Shown one piece after another: positions 1-6,267 of a stretch of DNA of 8,203 nucleotides. Both the position numbers and the translations under genes were made by a program. How positions within the stretch are numbered: position 1 is the first letter of the stretch; every line of letters begins with the position of its first letter. The stretch is from the NCBI GenBank assembly GCA_947476855.1, contig CANJSR010000206.1:1-8203 (forward strand), given 5' to 3'. Below the pieces are notes generated by a model. That model was not told the DNA's origin. It worked only from the letters and a program-made list of their open reading frames with translations, and searched no databases. The stretch is from Acetobacteraceae bacterium. GTDB taxonomy: Bacteria > Pseudomonadota > Alphaproteobacteria > Acetobacterales > Acetobacteraceae.

Positions 1-258
1 CCCCTCGAGGTAGGCGCCCTGCAACGACGCCTCCTCGAGGTTGGCGCCCTGCAACGACGCCCGCTCGAGGTTGGCGCCCTGCAACGACGCCTCCCTGAGG
101 TAGGCGCCCTGCAACGACGCCTGCTCGAGGTTGGCGCCCTGCAACGACGCCTCCCTGAGGTTGGCGCCCTGCAACGACGCCTGCTCGAGGTTGGCGCCCT
201 GCAACAACGCATCCCCGAGCCCGGCGTCCTGCAACAACGCAAGCCTGAGGTTGGCGCC
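1..258 (-). pseudogene. In-frame continuation of the pentapeptide-repeat gene beyond the TAG; open at the left edge
   Basis: Read on the minus strand in the same frame as the upstream gene, this stretch has no further stop codon. It encodes repeats such as ASLQGANLEQ and ASLQGANLRE, two pentapeptides per 30 bp, for at least 17 pentapeptides before it leaves the window. It has no plausible start of its own: no ATG or GTG with a ribosome binding site follows the stop, and only TTG codons inside the repeats are available. It is best read as the detached C-terminal part of the gene ending at 259. It would be expressed only by readthrough of the TAG, or if the TAG is a sequencing or assembly error. 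The true C-terminus lies outside the window. Confidence 0.7.
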
Positions 259-330
259 CTACAACTGCGCGCCCCCGAGGTAGGCGCCCTGCAACTGCGC
301 GTCCCCGAGGTTGGCGCCCTTTAGATTGCT
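1..330. repeat. Tandem repeat, eleven 30-bp units (pentapeptide-coding)
   Basis: Units begin at 1, 31, 61 and so on to 301. The plus-strand core is GAGGTTGGCGCCCTGCAAC with variable flanks. Units 1-7 (1-210) are nearly identical. Units 8-11 (211-330) are diverged, and unit 8 has several substitutions. The pairs at 91-150 and 151-210 differ at only two of 60 positions, so a 60-bp higher-order unit has duplicated. The period is a multiple of three, so copy-number change keeps the reading frame. Confidence 0.95.
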
Positions 331-1368
331 TCGGGACAGATCAGCCCCACGCAGATCCGCGCCTGCCAGATTGGCGGCGAAAAACTGGCTGCCCCTCAGT
401 TTCGCAAACCGGAGTGTGCGTCCCGTCAGCACGGCGACATCGATCGCGGCCTTGCGCCGGTCGTCGACCGGATCGCCCGCCCGCATCTCCACCAGCCCCC
501 TGGCGTCCCAGACCTTGGGCACGATCGCGCGGTCCGTGACCGTCAGATAGCGACAGCCAAACCCCGTCCGGGCGCACAGGACCAGATCGACCGGCTGGGT
601 CAGCGTACCCGGCGTCCCCCACGCCAGGAACCGAACCAGCTCCCCGACCGTCTTCTCCTCCGCCGCCGGCACCCGCATCCAGGCCAAATCCGACCCGGCC
701 ACCGCCAGCGCCGCCAGCAGCGGCACGACCCTGATCCGTGGCCTTGTCCCGTTCAGCCATGGCCAGCCCGTCCGCCCCGGCAGCCGCCACGCGAACCAGC
801 CCAGCAGCGCCAGGTCCAGCAGGATCCCGCCGTGGTGTATCCAGTTCACCACCTCGTTCTGCAAGCGCAGGGAACTGAGCTGCACCAGCAGCAGCACGAA
901 GACCGGGAACACCGCGAGGACGAACCACACCGCCCAGCGGAACACGAAGCTCGCGCCGGGCGTTCCCTTGGGGGCGAGCAGGGCCTGCACGAATTCCACA
1001 TTCGCCAGCAATTGCCGGCAGCGCTCCCGGTCCGCCTCCACCGCGACCATCGCGGCCAGGTCATCGCGGAACCTGCGGATATTCGCGGCCAGCATGTCGT
1101 AGCGCATCAGCGTATACAGATGCAGCGCGAGGAACACGGCGGGCGCGATGCCGAAGGTCAGCACCACCGGCACCTGCGCCCCGCCAAGCTGGGACACGGT
1201 GATGGACCGGTTCAGCAGCAGGTCCTCGTCGGTAGCGGCAAGCGCCGTGGCCAGCAGCACCAGCCCGATGGCGACGAAGGCCAGCGCGCCCAACTGCGCC
1301 GACTTCGCCCCGTCGTTGATCGAGGCGATCAGCTTCTCGATGTATTTCGGTGGCTCGAACGCTGACAC
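259..1368 (-). CDS. Membrane-anchored pentapeptide-repeat protein, truncated by an in-frame TAG
   Basis: The product is 369 aa from the chosen GTG at 1368-1366. The N-terminal half is hydrophobic, with likely membrane segments near residues 26-45, 66-88, 144-166 and 180-196 and a weaker one near 212-226. A soluble linker follows, and from about residue 317 pentapeptide repeats of the A(N/D)LxG type begin (ANLAGADLRGADL, SNLKGANLGDAQL). The family is known to fold as a right-handed quadrilateral beta-helix; this one would be tethered to the inner membrane. No partner or activity can be inferred. The GTG start is preceded by GGGGAA with about 7 nt spacing; a TTG at 1410 is an alternative in the same frame. 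Translation stops at 259-261 (TAG) after only about ten pentapeptides, yet the repeat continues in frame to position 1. The gene is therefore probably an interrupted form of a longer protein. Family assignment is firm; start and functional state are uncertain. Confidence 0.8.
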   Translation of the reverse strand: MSAFEPPKYIEKLIASINDGAKSAQLGALAFVAIGLVLLATALAATDEDLLLNRSITVSQLGGAQVPVVLTFGIAPAVFLALHLYTLMRYDMLAANIRRFRDDLAAMVAVEADRERCRQLLANVEFVQALLAPKGTPGASFVFRWAVWFVLAVFPVFVLLLVQLSSLRLQNEVVNWIHHGGILLDLALLGWFAWRLPGRTGWPWLNGTRPRIRVVPLLAALAVAGSDLAWMRVPAAEEKTVGELVRFLAWGTPGTLTQPVDLVLCARTGFGCRYLTVTDRAIVPKVWDARGLVEMRAGDPVDDRRKAAIDVAVLTGRTLRFAKLRGSQFFAANLAGADLRGADLSRSNLKGANLGDAQLQGAYLGGAQL

Positions 1369-1398
1369 ACCATGTTCCCCGCCGCCGTTACTTCCTTG

Positions 1399-1426
1399 AC
1401 GGTATCCCAACGGCGCGCCGGGTCAA
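1399..1426 (-). promoter_or_regulatory. Candidate promoter of the pentapeptide-repeat gene
   Basis: On the minus strand, TTGACC (1426-1421) is separated by 16 nt from TACCGT (1404-1399). The -35 matches five of six consensus positions; the -10 is weak (three of six). A perfect 10-bp palindrome, CGGCGCGCCG (1411-1420), occupies much of the spacer and could be an operator. Initiation near 1392 would leave a leader of roughly 24 nt containing the GGGGAA before the GTG start. Confidence 0.35.
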
Positions 1427-1493
1427 ACGTCCCACCGCGCGCCACGGCGGTGTTCGTTCCGCCCGCCAGCGGGTGTTGCCGTCGTCGCCGCTT

Positions 1494-1549
1494 CCCCTCG
1501 ATGGCGGCCCCCGATCGCGGCCTCTCTGTGGCGGCCCCTCGATGGCGGC
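1494..1549. repeat. 15-bp direct repeat pair in the divergent intergenic region
   Basis: CCCCTCGATGGCGGC occurs exactly at 1494-1508 and at 1535-1549, 41 bp apart start to start, and related TGGCGG motifs occur at 1529-1534 and 1553-1558. The 41-bp spacing is close to four helical turns, so a paired regulator site is possible. It could equally be GC-rich slippage. Confidence 0.5.
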
Positions 1550-1619
1550 AAGTGGCGGTCGATCGGTTCGCACCTGTGGCGTCCCGCTCCGACCCGCGCC
1601 GCTTCAACCCGACCGAACC

Positions 1620-1648
1620 CTGTCAAACGCTGCCGGCTCCGGTAGCAT
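1620..1648 (+). promoter_or_regulatory. Candidate leaderless promoter of the first MFS gene
   Basis: TAGCAT at 1643-1648 fits the TANNNT -10 pattern and lies 8 nt before the ATG at 1657, so transcription would start at or next to the start codon. CTGTCA at 1620-1625, with a 17-nt spacer, matches four of six -35 positions. There is no Shine-Dalgarno sequence between TAGCAT and the ATG. The second transporter has the same hexamer at nearly the same distance. Confidence 0.5.
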
Positions 1649-1656
1649 GGCGCCCC

Positions 1657-2880
1657 ATGACCGATCCGAGTCCCACCTCCGGCTCCCCCGGCTGGCAGCG
1701 CACGCTGTGGGCCATGGTGGGCATCCAGTTCATCATGACCATGTCGGTCAGCTTCCTCAGCCCGATCATCCCCCTCATGCTGCCCGAACTCGGCGTTGAG
1801 TCCGTCGAAGCGGTCGGCATCTGGACGGGTGTCATTACCGGATCGACGTCGTTCGTCGCCGCCTTCGCCTCCCCCATCTGGGGCCGCATCGCCGACCGCC
1901 ACGGGCGGAAACTGTCTTTGCTGCGGTCCTCCATCGCGATCGGCATCTTCACCGGGCTGATGGGGCTGGCGACCGATGTCTGGCAGTTCTTCGGCGCCCG
2001 CGCGGTCATGGGCGTCTTCGCCGGCTTCACCTCCGCCGCCATCGCCCTGGTCGCCAGCCAGGTGCCCGAGCGCCGCCTCGGCTGGGCGCTGGGCTGGCTG
2101 AGCACCGGGCAACTCGTCGGATCGCTGGTCGGCCCCGTCGTGGGCGGCGTGCTGGCCGACCTCACTGGCAGCTACCGCACCCCCTTCTTCTGGACCGCGG
2201 GCGTCACCTTCATCGCGCTGATCCTGGTCTGGTGGTTCGTGCGGGAGGACTTCACGCCCCCCAAACCGTCCGAGAAATCGAAATCCATCGCCGGCGGCCT
2301 GCGCCTGCTGATCGCCTCGTCCGGCATCATGGCGCTGTTCTTCGTGCTGCTGATGGCGCAGTTCAGCGTCCGCACCGTCCAGCCGGTGGTGACCCTGTTC
2401 GTGCAGGAGCTGCTGGGCGACGTGCCGCAGATCGCGACCCTGGCCGGCGTCGCCTTCTCCATCACCGGCCTGGCCAACCTGATCGCCGCCCCCTTCCTGG
2501 GCAACCGCTCCGACGTGATCGGCTATCGGCGGGTCCTGCTGATCTCCCTGGCCGGAGCGGCCGTCACCTCGATCCCGCAGATCTGGGTCGAGAGCTACTG
2601 GCTGTTCCTGGCCGAACGCTTCGCCGTCGGGCTGTTCATCGGCGGCATCCTGCCCACCGCCAACGCCCTGATCGGGCGCAGCGTCCCGCGGGAGCAGCGA
2701 GGCTCGGTCTTCGGCATGACCGCCTCGGCCACGTTCATGGGCAATTCCCTGGGGCCGCTGACCGGCGGCCTGATCGCCGCCAGCCTGGGGCTGCGCTGGG
2801 TCTTCGCCCTGACCGCCCTGCTGCTGGTGGCCAACCTGATCTGGGTCTGGGTGGCGGTGAAGGAGCATCGGGAAGGGTAG
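1657..2880 (+). CDS. MFS drug:proton antiporter-like transporter (DHA1 type), copy 1
   Basis: The 407-aa product has the length and hydrophobicity of a 12-helix major facilitator. It is predicted to be an inner-membrane, proton-coupled exporter. Motif A is intact between helices 2 and 3 (GRIADRHGRK, residues 76-85, Asp80), and a related loop, GNRSDVIGYRR, sits at 282-292 in the second half. Motif C, typical of antiporters, is complete in helix 5 (G155, then GPVVGG at 159-164). The overall pattern resembles the PmrA/Lde-like multidrug branch, but substrate cannot be deduced. The ATG at 1657 was chosen because the MFS N-terminus and the alignment with the neighbouring paralogue both begin there, although the frame is open further upstream. 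The gene is followed after 114 bp by a close paralogue. Confidence 0.88.
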   Translation: MTDPSPTSGSPGWQRTLWAMVGIQFIMTMSVSFLSPIIPLMLPELGVESVEAVGIWTGVITGSTSFVAAFASPIWGRIADRHGRKLSLLRSSIAIGIFTGLMGLATDVWQFFGARAVMGVFAGFTSAAIALVASQVPERRLGWALGWLSTGQLVGSLVGPVVGGVLADLTGSYRTPFFWTAGVTFIALILVWWFVREDFTPPKPSEKSKSIAGGLRLLIASSGIMALFFVLLMAQFSVRTVQPVVTLFVQELLGDVPQIATLAGVAFSITGLANLIAAPFLGNRSDVIGYRRVLLISLAGAAVTSIPQIWVESYWLFLAERFAVGLFIGGILPTANALIGRSVPREQRGSVFGMTASATFMGNSLGPLTGGLIAASLGLRWVFALTALLLVANLIWVWVAVKEHREG

Positions 2881-2912
2881 GGGCGCACCCACCGGGATCG
2901 AAACACAAGCGC

Positions 2913-2941
2913 AATCGCTTCGGTGCGGGCCTGAAGCGATT
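2913..2941 (+). terminator. Hairpin between the two MFS genes (terminator-like or operator)
   Basis: AATCGCTTC (2913-2921) and GAAGCGATT (2933-2941) are perfect inverted repeats of 9 bp around an 11-nt loop, starting 33 nt after the first transporter's stop codon. No T-run follows, so it is not a textbook intrinsic terminator. It also sits just upstream of the second transporter's promoter region, where it could serve as an operator. Confidence 0.4.
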
Positions 2942-2956
2942 TCGCGGCCGCAACGG

Positions 2957-2985
2957 CTGGCGGTCCGCGCTGGGTGCGCTAGCAT
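2957..2985 (+). promoter_or_regulatory. Candidate leaderless promoter of the second MFS gene
   Basis: TAGCAT at 2980-2985 lies 9 nt before the ATG at 2995 and is identical to the hexamer before the first transporter. No Shine-Dalgarno sequence is present. The -35 at the expected distance (CTGGCG, 2957-2962) is poor, so the assignment rests on the shared -10 element. Confidence 0.42.
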
Positions 2986-2994
2986 CGCCGCGGC

Positions 2995-4215
2995 ATGTCC
3001 GATCCCCCTCCCTCCGCCCCCGAGCACTGGCGGCGCACCCTCTGGTCGATGGTCGGCCTGCAGATGCTCATGACCACCTCGATCAGCTTCCCCGGCCCGA
3101 TCATGCCGCTTCTGCTGCCCGAGCTTGGCGTCGTGACGGTCGAGGCGATCGGCGTCTGGACCGGCCTGATCACCGGGTCGATGTCCTTCGTCGCCGCCTT
3201 CGCCTCTCCGATCTGGGGGCGGATTTCGGACCGGCGCGGGCGGAAACTGTCGCTGCTGCGGTCCTCGATCGCGATCGCCTTCTTCACCGTGCTGATGGGG
3301 CTGGTGACCGATGTCTGGCAGTTGTTCGGCATCCGCGTTCTGATGGGCTGCTTCGTCGGCTTCACCGCGGCCGGCATCGCCCTGACCGCCAGCCAGGTGC
3401 CGGAGGATCGCCTCGGCTGGGCGCTGGGCCTGCTGAGCACCGGCCAACTCGTGGGCCTGATGATCGGGCCGATGGCCGCCGGCGCCCTGGCGGACCTGAG
3501 CGACAGCTACCGCATCCCCTTCTTCGTGATCGCCGCCGCGACCGCCACGGTGCCCGTCCTGACCTGGTGGCTGGTGCGGGAGGATTTCACCCCACCCACG
3601 ACCGCCGCCAAGCAGCCCTCCGTGCTGGCCGGGCTGCGCGGGCTGGCCGCGTCCTCCGGCGTGATGGCGCTGTTCTGCGTGCTGCTGATGGCCCAGTTCA
3701 GCGTCCGCACGGTGGAGCCGGTGGTGACCCTGTTCGTGCTGGAACTGGCCGGGGACGTGCCGAACATCGCGCTGCTGGCGGGGATGGCGTTCTCGATCAG
3801 CGGCCTGGCCAACCTGATCGCCGCGCCGGTCATGGGCACCCGCAGCGACGTCCTCGGCCATCGGCGGGTGCTGCTGATCGCCCTGGCCGGATCGGCCGCC
3901 GCCGCCATTCCGCAGATCTGGGTCGAGAGCTACTGGCTGTTCCTGGCCGAACGCTTCGCCATGGGCCTGTTCACCGGCGGCATCCTGCCGACCGCCAACG
4001 CCCTGATCGGGCGCGCGGTCCCGCGGGAGAAACGCGGCTCCGTCTACGGCATGACCGCCTCCGCCTCCTTTCTCGGCACCTCGCTCGGCCCCCTGACCGG
4101 AGGGCTGATCGGCGCGAACCTGGGCATCCGCTGGGTCTTCGCGCTGACCGCGGCGCTGCTGATGGCCAATCTGGTGTGGGTCTGGGCGGTGGTGCGGGAG
4201 CGCCGCGAGGCATAG
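2995..4215 (+). CDS. MFS drug:proton antiporter-like transporter (DHA1 type), copy 2
   Basis: The 406-aa product is collinear with the upstream transporter after one N-terminal residue, at roughly 70% identity by eye, so the pair arose by tandem duplication. It is predicted to be a 12-helix inner-membrane exporter. Motif A (GRISDRRGRK, residues 75-84) is intact. Motif C differs from copy 1: the GPxxGG core reads GPMAAG (158-163), losing one glycine in helix 5, which might alter packing or specificity. The C-terminal half is the most conserved part between copies, including IPQIWVESYWLFLAERFA and a preserved second-half loop (GTRSDVLGHRR). Substrate is unknown. The two copies probably differ in substrate or regulation, but that is inference. 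Confidence 0.88.
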   Translation: MSDPPPSAPEHWRRTLWSMVGLQMLMTTSISFPGPIMPLLLPELGVVTVEAIGVWTGLITGSMSFVAAFASPIWGRISDRRGRKLSLLRSSIAIAFFTVLMGLVTDVWQLFGIRVLMGCFVGFTAAGIALTASQVPEDRLGWALGLLSTGQLVGLMIGPMAAGALADLSDSYRIPFFVIAAATATVPVLTWWLVREDFTPPTTAAKQPSVLAGLRGLAASSGVMALFCVLLMAQFSVRTVEPVVTLFVLELAGDVPNIALLAGMAFSISGLANLIAAPVMGTRSDVLGHRRVLLIALAGSAAAAIPQIWVESYWLFLAERFAMGLFTGGILPTANALIGRAVPREKRGSVYGMTASASFLGTSLGPLTGGLIGANLGIRWVFALTAALLMANLVWVWAVVRERREA

Positions 4216-4418
4216 CCGGACCAATCGCGCGAAGTGTCCCACATCGGAGCACTGTTGCAACGAACCGACCAGTGTGTAGTCTTCCCCGATCAGGATGAAC
4301 ACGCGACGGAAACGACTGGTCCAATCCGTATCACGGGAAGTCGGATGGGCCGTCCCGAAGCGGCCTGAAGAAGTCTTGCCTCCTGTCGCAACAGCTCAGT
4401 CACGGACCAGGATGTGTC

Positions 4419-6257
4419 ATGAACGCCGCTGCCCAGACTTTCGATTACATCGTCGTCGGATCAGGAGCAGGCGGCGGCGTCCTCGCCTCCCGGCTCGCGC
4501 GCAACGACCGCAACCTCAAGGTGCTGCTGATCGACGCGGGCGGTGAGCACGCGGACAATATCCACGCCAAGGTCCCCGGCTTTCACGCTCGGTCGACCGA
4601 GGACCCAGCTCTGCGCTGGGATTACTTTGTCCAGCATTTCTCCGATCCGTCGATTGCCGAACGGGACGCGCTCTGGCGGGAACGCAAGGCGATCTATTAC
4701 CCCCGCGCCAGCGCGCTGGGCGGATGCACGCGCCATCATGCGATGATCACGGTGTATCCGGACCGGTCGGACTGGGACGGGATTGCCCAACTGACCGGCG
4801 ATCCGTCGTGGTCGGCCGACCGCATGTGGGCCTATTTCGAACGGTGCGCGCTGGATGATCGGACCCGGTGGCTGCCGATCAGGCGGGCTGGCCTTCTCAC
4901 GATCGCCGAGGGTGCCCGCGATAATTCCCTTCGCGCGATCCTGCTTGCCGGAACCGGCGCCACCAATCCCCTGGCCTTGTTGCCTGCCCTCCCGCAACTG
5001 CTGTCGACTTTGCTGGATATCAACGAAAAGGAACAGGTCGCCGGCGACCGCGAAGGCCAGTACCTGATCCCGCTGAGCATCAAGGACGGGCAGCGCAACG
5101 GCGTCTTTGAGTTCATCCAGGACACCCGGGCCGACCCCGTCTACGGCCACAACCTGACCGTCTGGACCGACCGCCTCGTGACCAGGGTTCTGCTGGACGG
5201 TGGGCGCGCGACCGGCGTCGAATACCTGCCGAGCGCTGGGGCCTATCGTGCGGATCGGGAGGCGGCGGTCGGCGACCACCGCGCATGGTCCGCCGCCCGG
5301 GCGGACCTGCGGCAGGTCCTTGCGACGCGGGAGGTCATCCTCGCGGGCGGGGCGTTCAACACGCCGCAACTCCTCATGCTCTCGGGCATCGGTCCCGCCG
5401 ATCATCTCCGCGCGCTCGGCATCAAGCTGATCGTCGATCTGCCCGGCGTGGGGGGAAACCTTCAGGACCGCTACGAGGTCGCCGTGATCGACGAGATGCC
5501 ACGGGAATTCGAAGTCCTGGAAGACTACCGCTTCGAACCGTCGGACGATGACCCGGGCTTCGTACGCTGGCGCGACAAGCGACAGGGGATCTACACGATC
5601 AACGGCGGAATCATGGCCATCCTGAAGAAGTCGCGGCCCGATCTGACGGACTGCGATCTGTTCATCTTTGGTGTGCCCGTCGAGTTTCAGGGCTATGCCC
5701 TTAACTACTCCGAATCGTCCCGGACCGAGGCGGGGCGTAAGCGCTTCTCGTGGGTGATCCTGAAGGCCCATACCGAGAATACCGGCCAGGTCCGGCTGCG
5801 CACCGCCGATCCGCGTGATCCGCCCGATATCAACTTCATGAATTTCGGGGATGGGCAGCGCTCCGGCGACCCCGACCTGGATGCCCTGGAGCACGCGGTG
5901 GAGTATGTCCGGGAGATCATGCGCGGACCACGGCGCCGCGGTGTCACGAACGGTGAGTTCCTTCCTGGCGCGCACCTGACCGGGCAGGCGCTGCGGGACG
6001 CCATCATGGCCCGCGCCTGGGGCCATCATGCGTCCTGCACGTGCCCCATCGGCCCCGAGGGCGACCCTCATGCGGTCCTGGACCCGGCGTTCCGGGTCAG
6101 GGGCCTGACGACGCCCAATCTCCGGGTCGTGGATGCCTCGGTGTTCCCGAAGATACCCGGCTACTTCGTCGTCCTGCCCACCTACATGATCGCCGAGAAG
6201 GCGGCGGATGTGATCCTCGCCGACGCCGGGGCTGTCACGATGCCGCTGCGCCACTGA
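4419..6257 (+). CDS. GMC-family FAD-dependent oxidoreductase
   Basis: The 612-aa cytoplasmic flavoenzyme probably oxidises an alcohol using non-covalent FAD. The N-terminal dinucleotide fold is clear: FDYIVVGSGAGGG with G14, G16 and G19, and Asp39 at the end of strand 2. GMC signature 1 lies at 93-113 (YYPRASALGGCTRHHAMITV) and signature 2 at 310-325 (GGAFNTPQLLMLSGIG). The catalytic histidine of the HxSCT motif is H537 in HHASCTCPIG. The usual second active-site Asn/His in the C-terminal motif is absent: after VDASVFP (571-577) the segment reads KIPGYFVVLPTYMIAEKA, with F583 and V585 where GNxNAP is typical. At 612 aa it is longer than the common 530-560 aa members. No signal peptide is visible. 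AGGA at 4409-4412, 6 nt before the ATG, supports the start. Substrate is unknown; BetA-like choline activity is not supported. Confidence 0.9.
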   Translation: MNAAAQTFDYIVVGSGAGGGVLASRLARNDRNLKVLLIDAGGEHADNIHAKVPGFHARSTEDPALRWDYFVQHFSDPSIAERDALWRERKAIYYPRASALGGCTRHHAMITVYPDRSDWDGIAQLTGDPSWSADRMWAYFERCALDDRTRWLPIRRAGLLTIAEGARDNSLRAILLAGTGATNPLALLPALPQLLSTLLDINEKEQVAGDREGQYLIPLSIKDGQRNGVFEFIQDTRADPVYGHNLTVWTDRLVTRVLLDGGRATGVEYLPSAGAYRADREAAVGDHRAWSAARADLRQVLATREVILAGGAFNTPQLLMLSGIGPADHLRALGIKLIVDLPGVGGNLQDRYEVAVIDEMPREFEVLEDYRFEPSDDDPGFVRWRDKRQGIYTINGGIMAILKKSRPDLTDCDLFIFGVPVEFQGYALNYSESSRTEAGRKRFSWVILKAHTENTGQVRLRTADPRDPPDINFMNFGDGQRSGDPDLDALEHAVEYVREIMRGPRRRGVTNGEFLPGAHLTGQALRDAIMARAWGHHASCTCPIGPEGDPHAVLDPAFRVRGLTTPNLRVVDASVFPKIPGYFVVLPTYMIAEKAADVILADAGAVTMPLRH

Positions 6258-6267
6258 TCCCGCCGCC

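Larger units (their letters stand above)
1369..1656. other. Divergent intergenic region without a supported gene
   Basis: This 288-bp stretch lies between the leftward pentapeptide gene and the rightward transporter. It holds the candidate minus-strand promoter near 1400-1426, a 15-bp direct repeat at 1494-1508 and 1535-1549, and a leaderless-type -10 element at 1643-1648. The transporter frame is open upstream through here, but translating it gives a low-complexity Arg/Pro/Ala sequence unlike any MFS N-terminus, so I treat it as noncoding. Confidence 0.6.

Noticed and set aside
1..318. Open plus-strand frame through the 30-bp repeats (repeated EVGALQRR)
   Set aside because: It is the complement of the pentapeptide frame. 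The minus-strand reading gives canonical A(N/D)LxG repeats continuous with a membrane domain, while the plus reading has no start and matches no repeat family I know.
1..330. CRISPR-like array
   Set aside because: The 30-bp units are contiguous with no unique spacers, keep codon phase, and encode pentapeptide repeats.
1598..1626. Minus-strand promoter with a perfect TTGACA at 1626-1621
   Set aside because: No acceptable -10 box lies 15-18 nt downstream, and the site is over 250 bp from the pentapeptide start.
1372..1656. N-terminal extension of the first transporter by 95 residues
   Set aside because: The extension is low-complexity and lacks a counterpart in the paralogue, whose N-terminus aligns with the ATG at 1657.
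259..2880. Pentapeptide protein plus efflux pump as a quinolone-resistance pair (Qnr/MfpA-like)
   Set aside because: Qnr and MfpA are small soluble proteins made almost entirely of repeats. This one has a large membrane region, the repeats differ, and the genes are divergently oriented, so proximity alone does not support the idea.
4255..4282. Promoter for the GMC gene (TTGCAA, 16-nt spacer, TAGTCT)
   Set aside because: Both boxes are weak (four and three of six matches) and the site is about 140 bp upstream of the start, so it is not distinguishable from chance.
2232..4298. 688-codon plus-strand open frame overlapping the ends of both transporters
   Set aside because: It is an out-of-frame shadow rich in Arg, Pro, Gly and Ala that crosses two well-defined genes.
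1423..4302. Very long minus-strand open frame (959 codons) antisense to both transporters
   Set aside because: Its translation is dominated by His, Gln, Gly, Arg and Asp with no domain. Such frames arise in GC-rich DNA opposite real genes, and both sense genes have clear MFS motifs.
4295..4546. Small plus-strand ORF overlapping the start of the GMC gene
   Set aside because: It has an Arg-rich C-terminal half in a shadow frame, no ribosome binding site of note and no recognisable domain.
4461..6254. Long minus-strand open frame antisense to the GMC gene
   Set aside because: It has the low-complexity, charged composition of a shadow frame, while the sense strand has complete FAD-binding and catalytic motifs.
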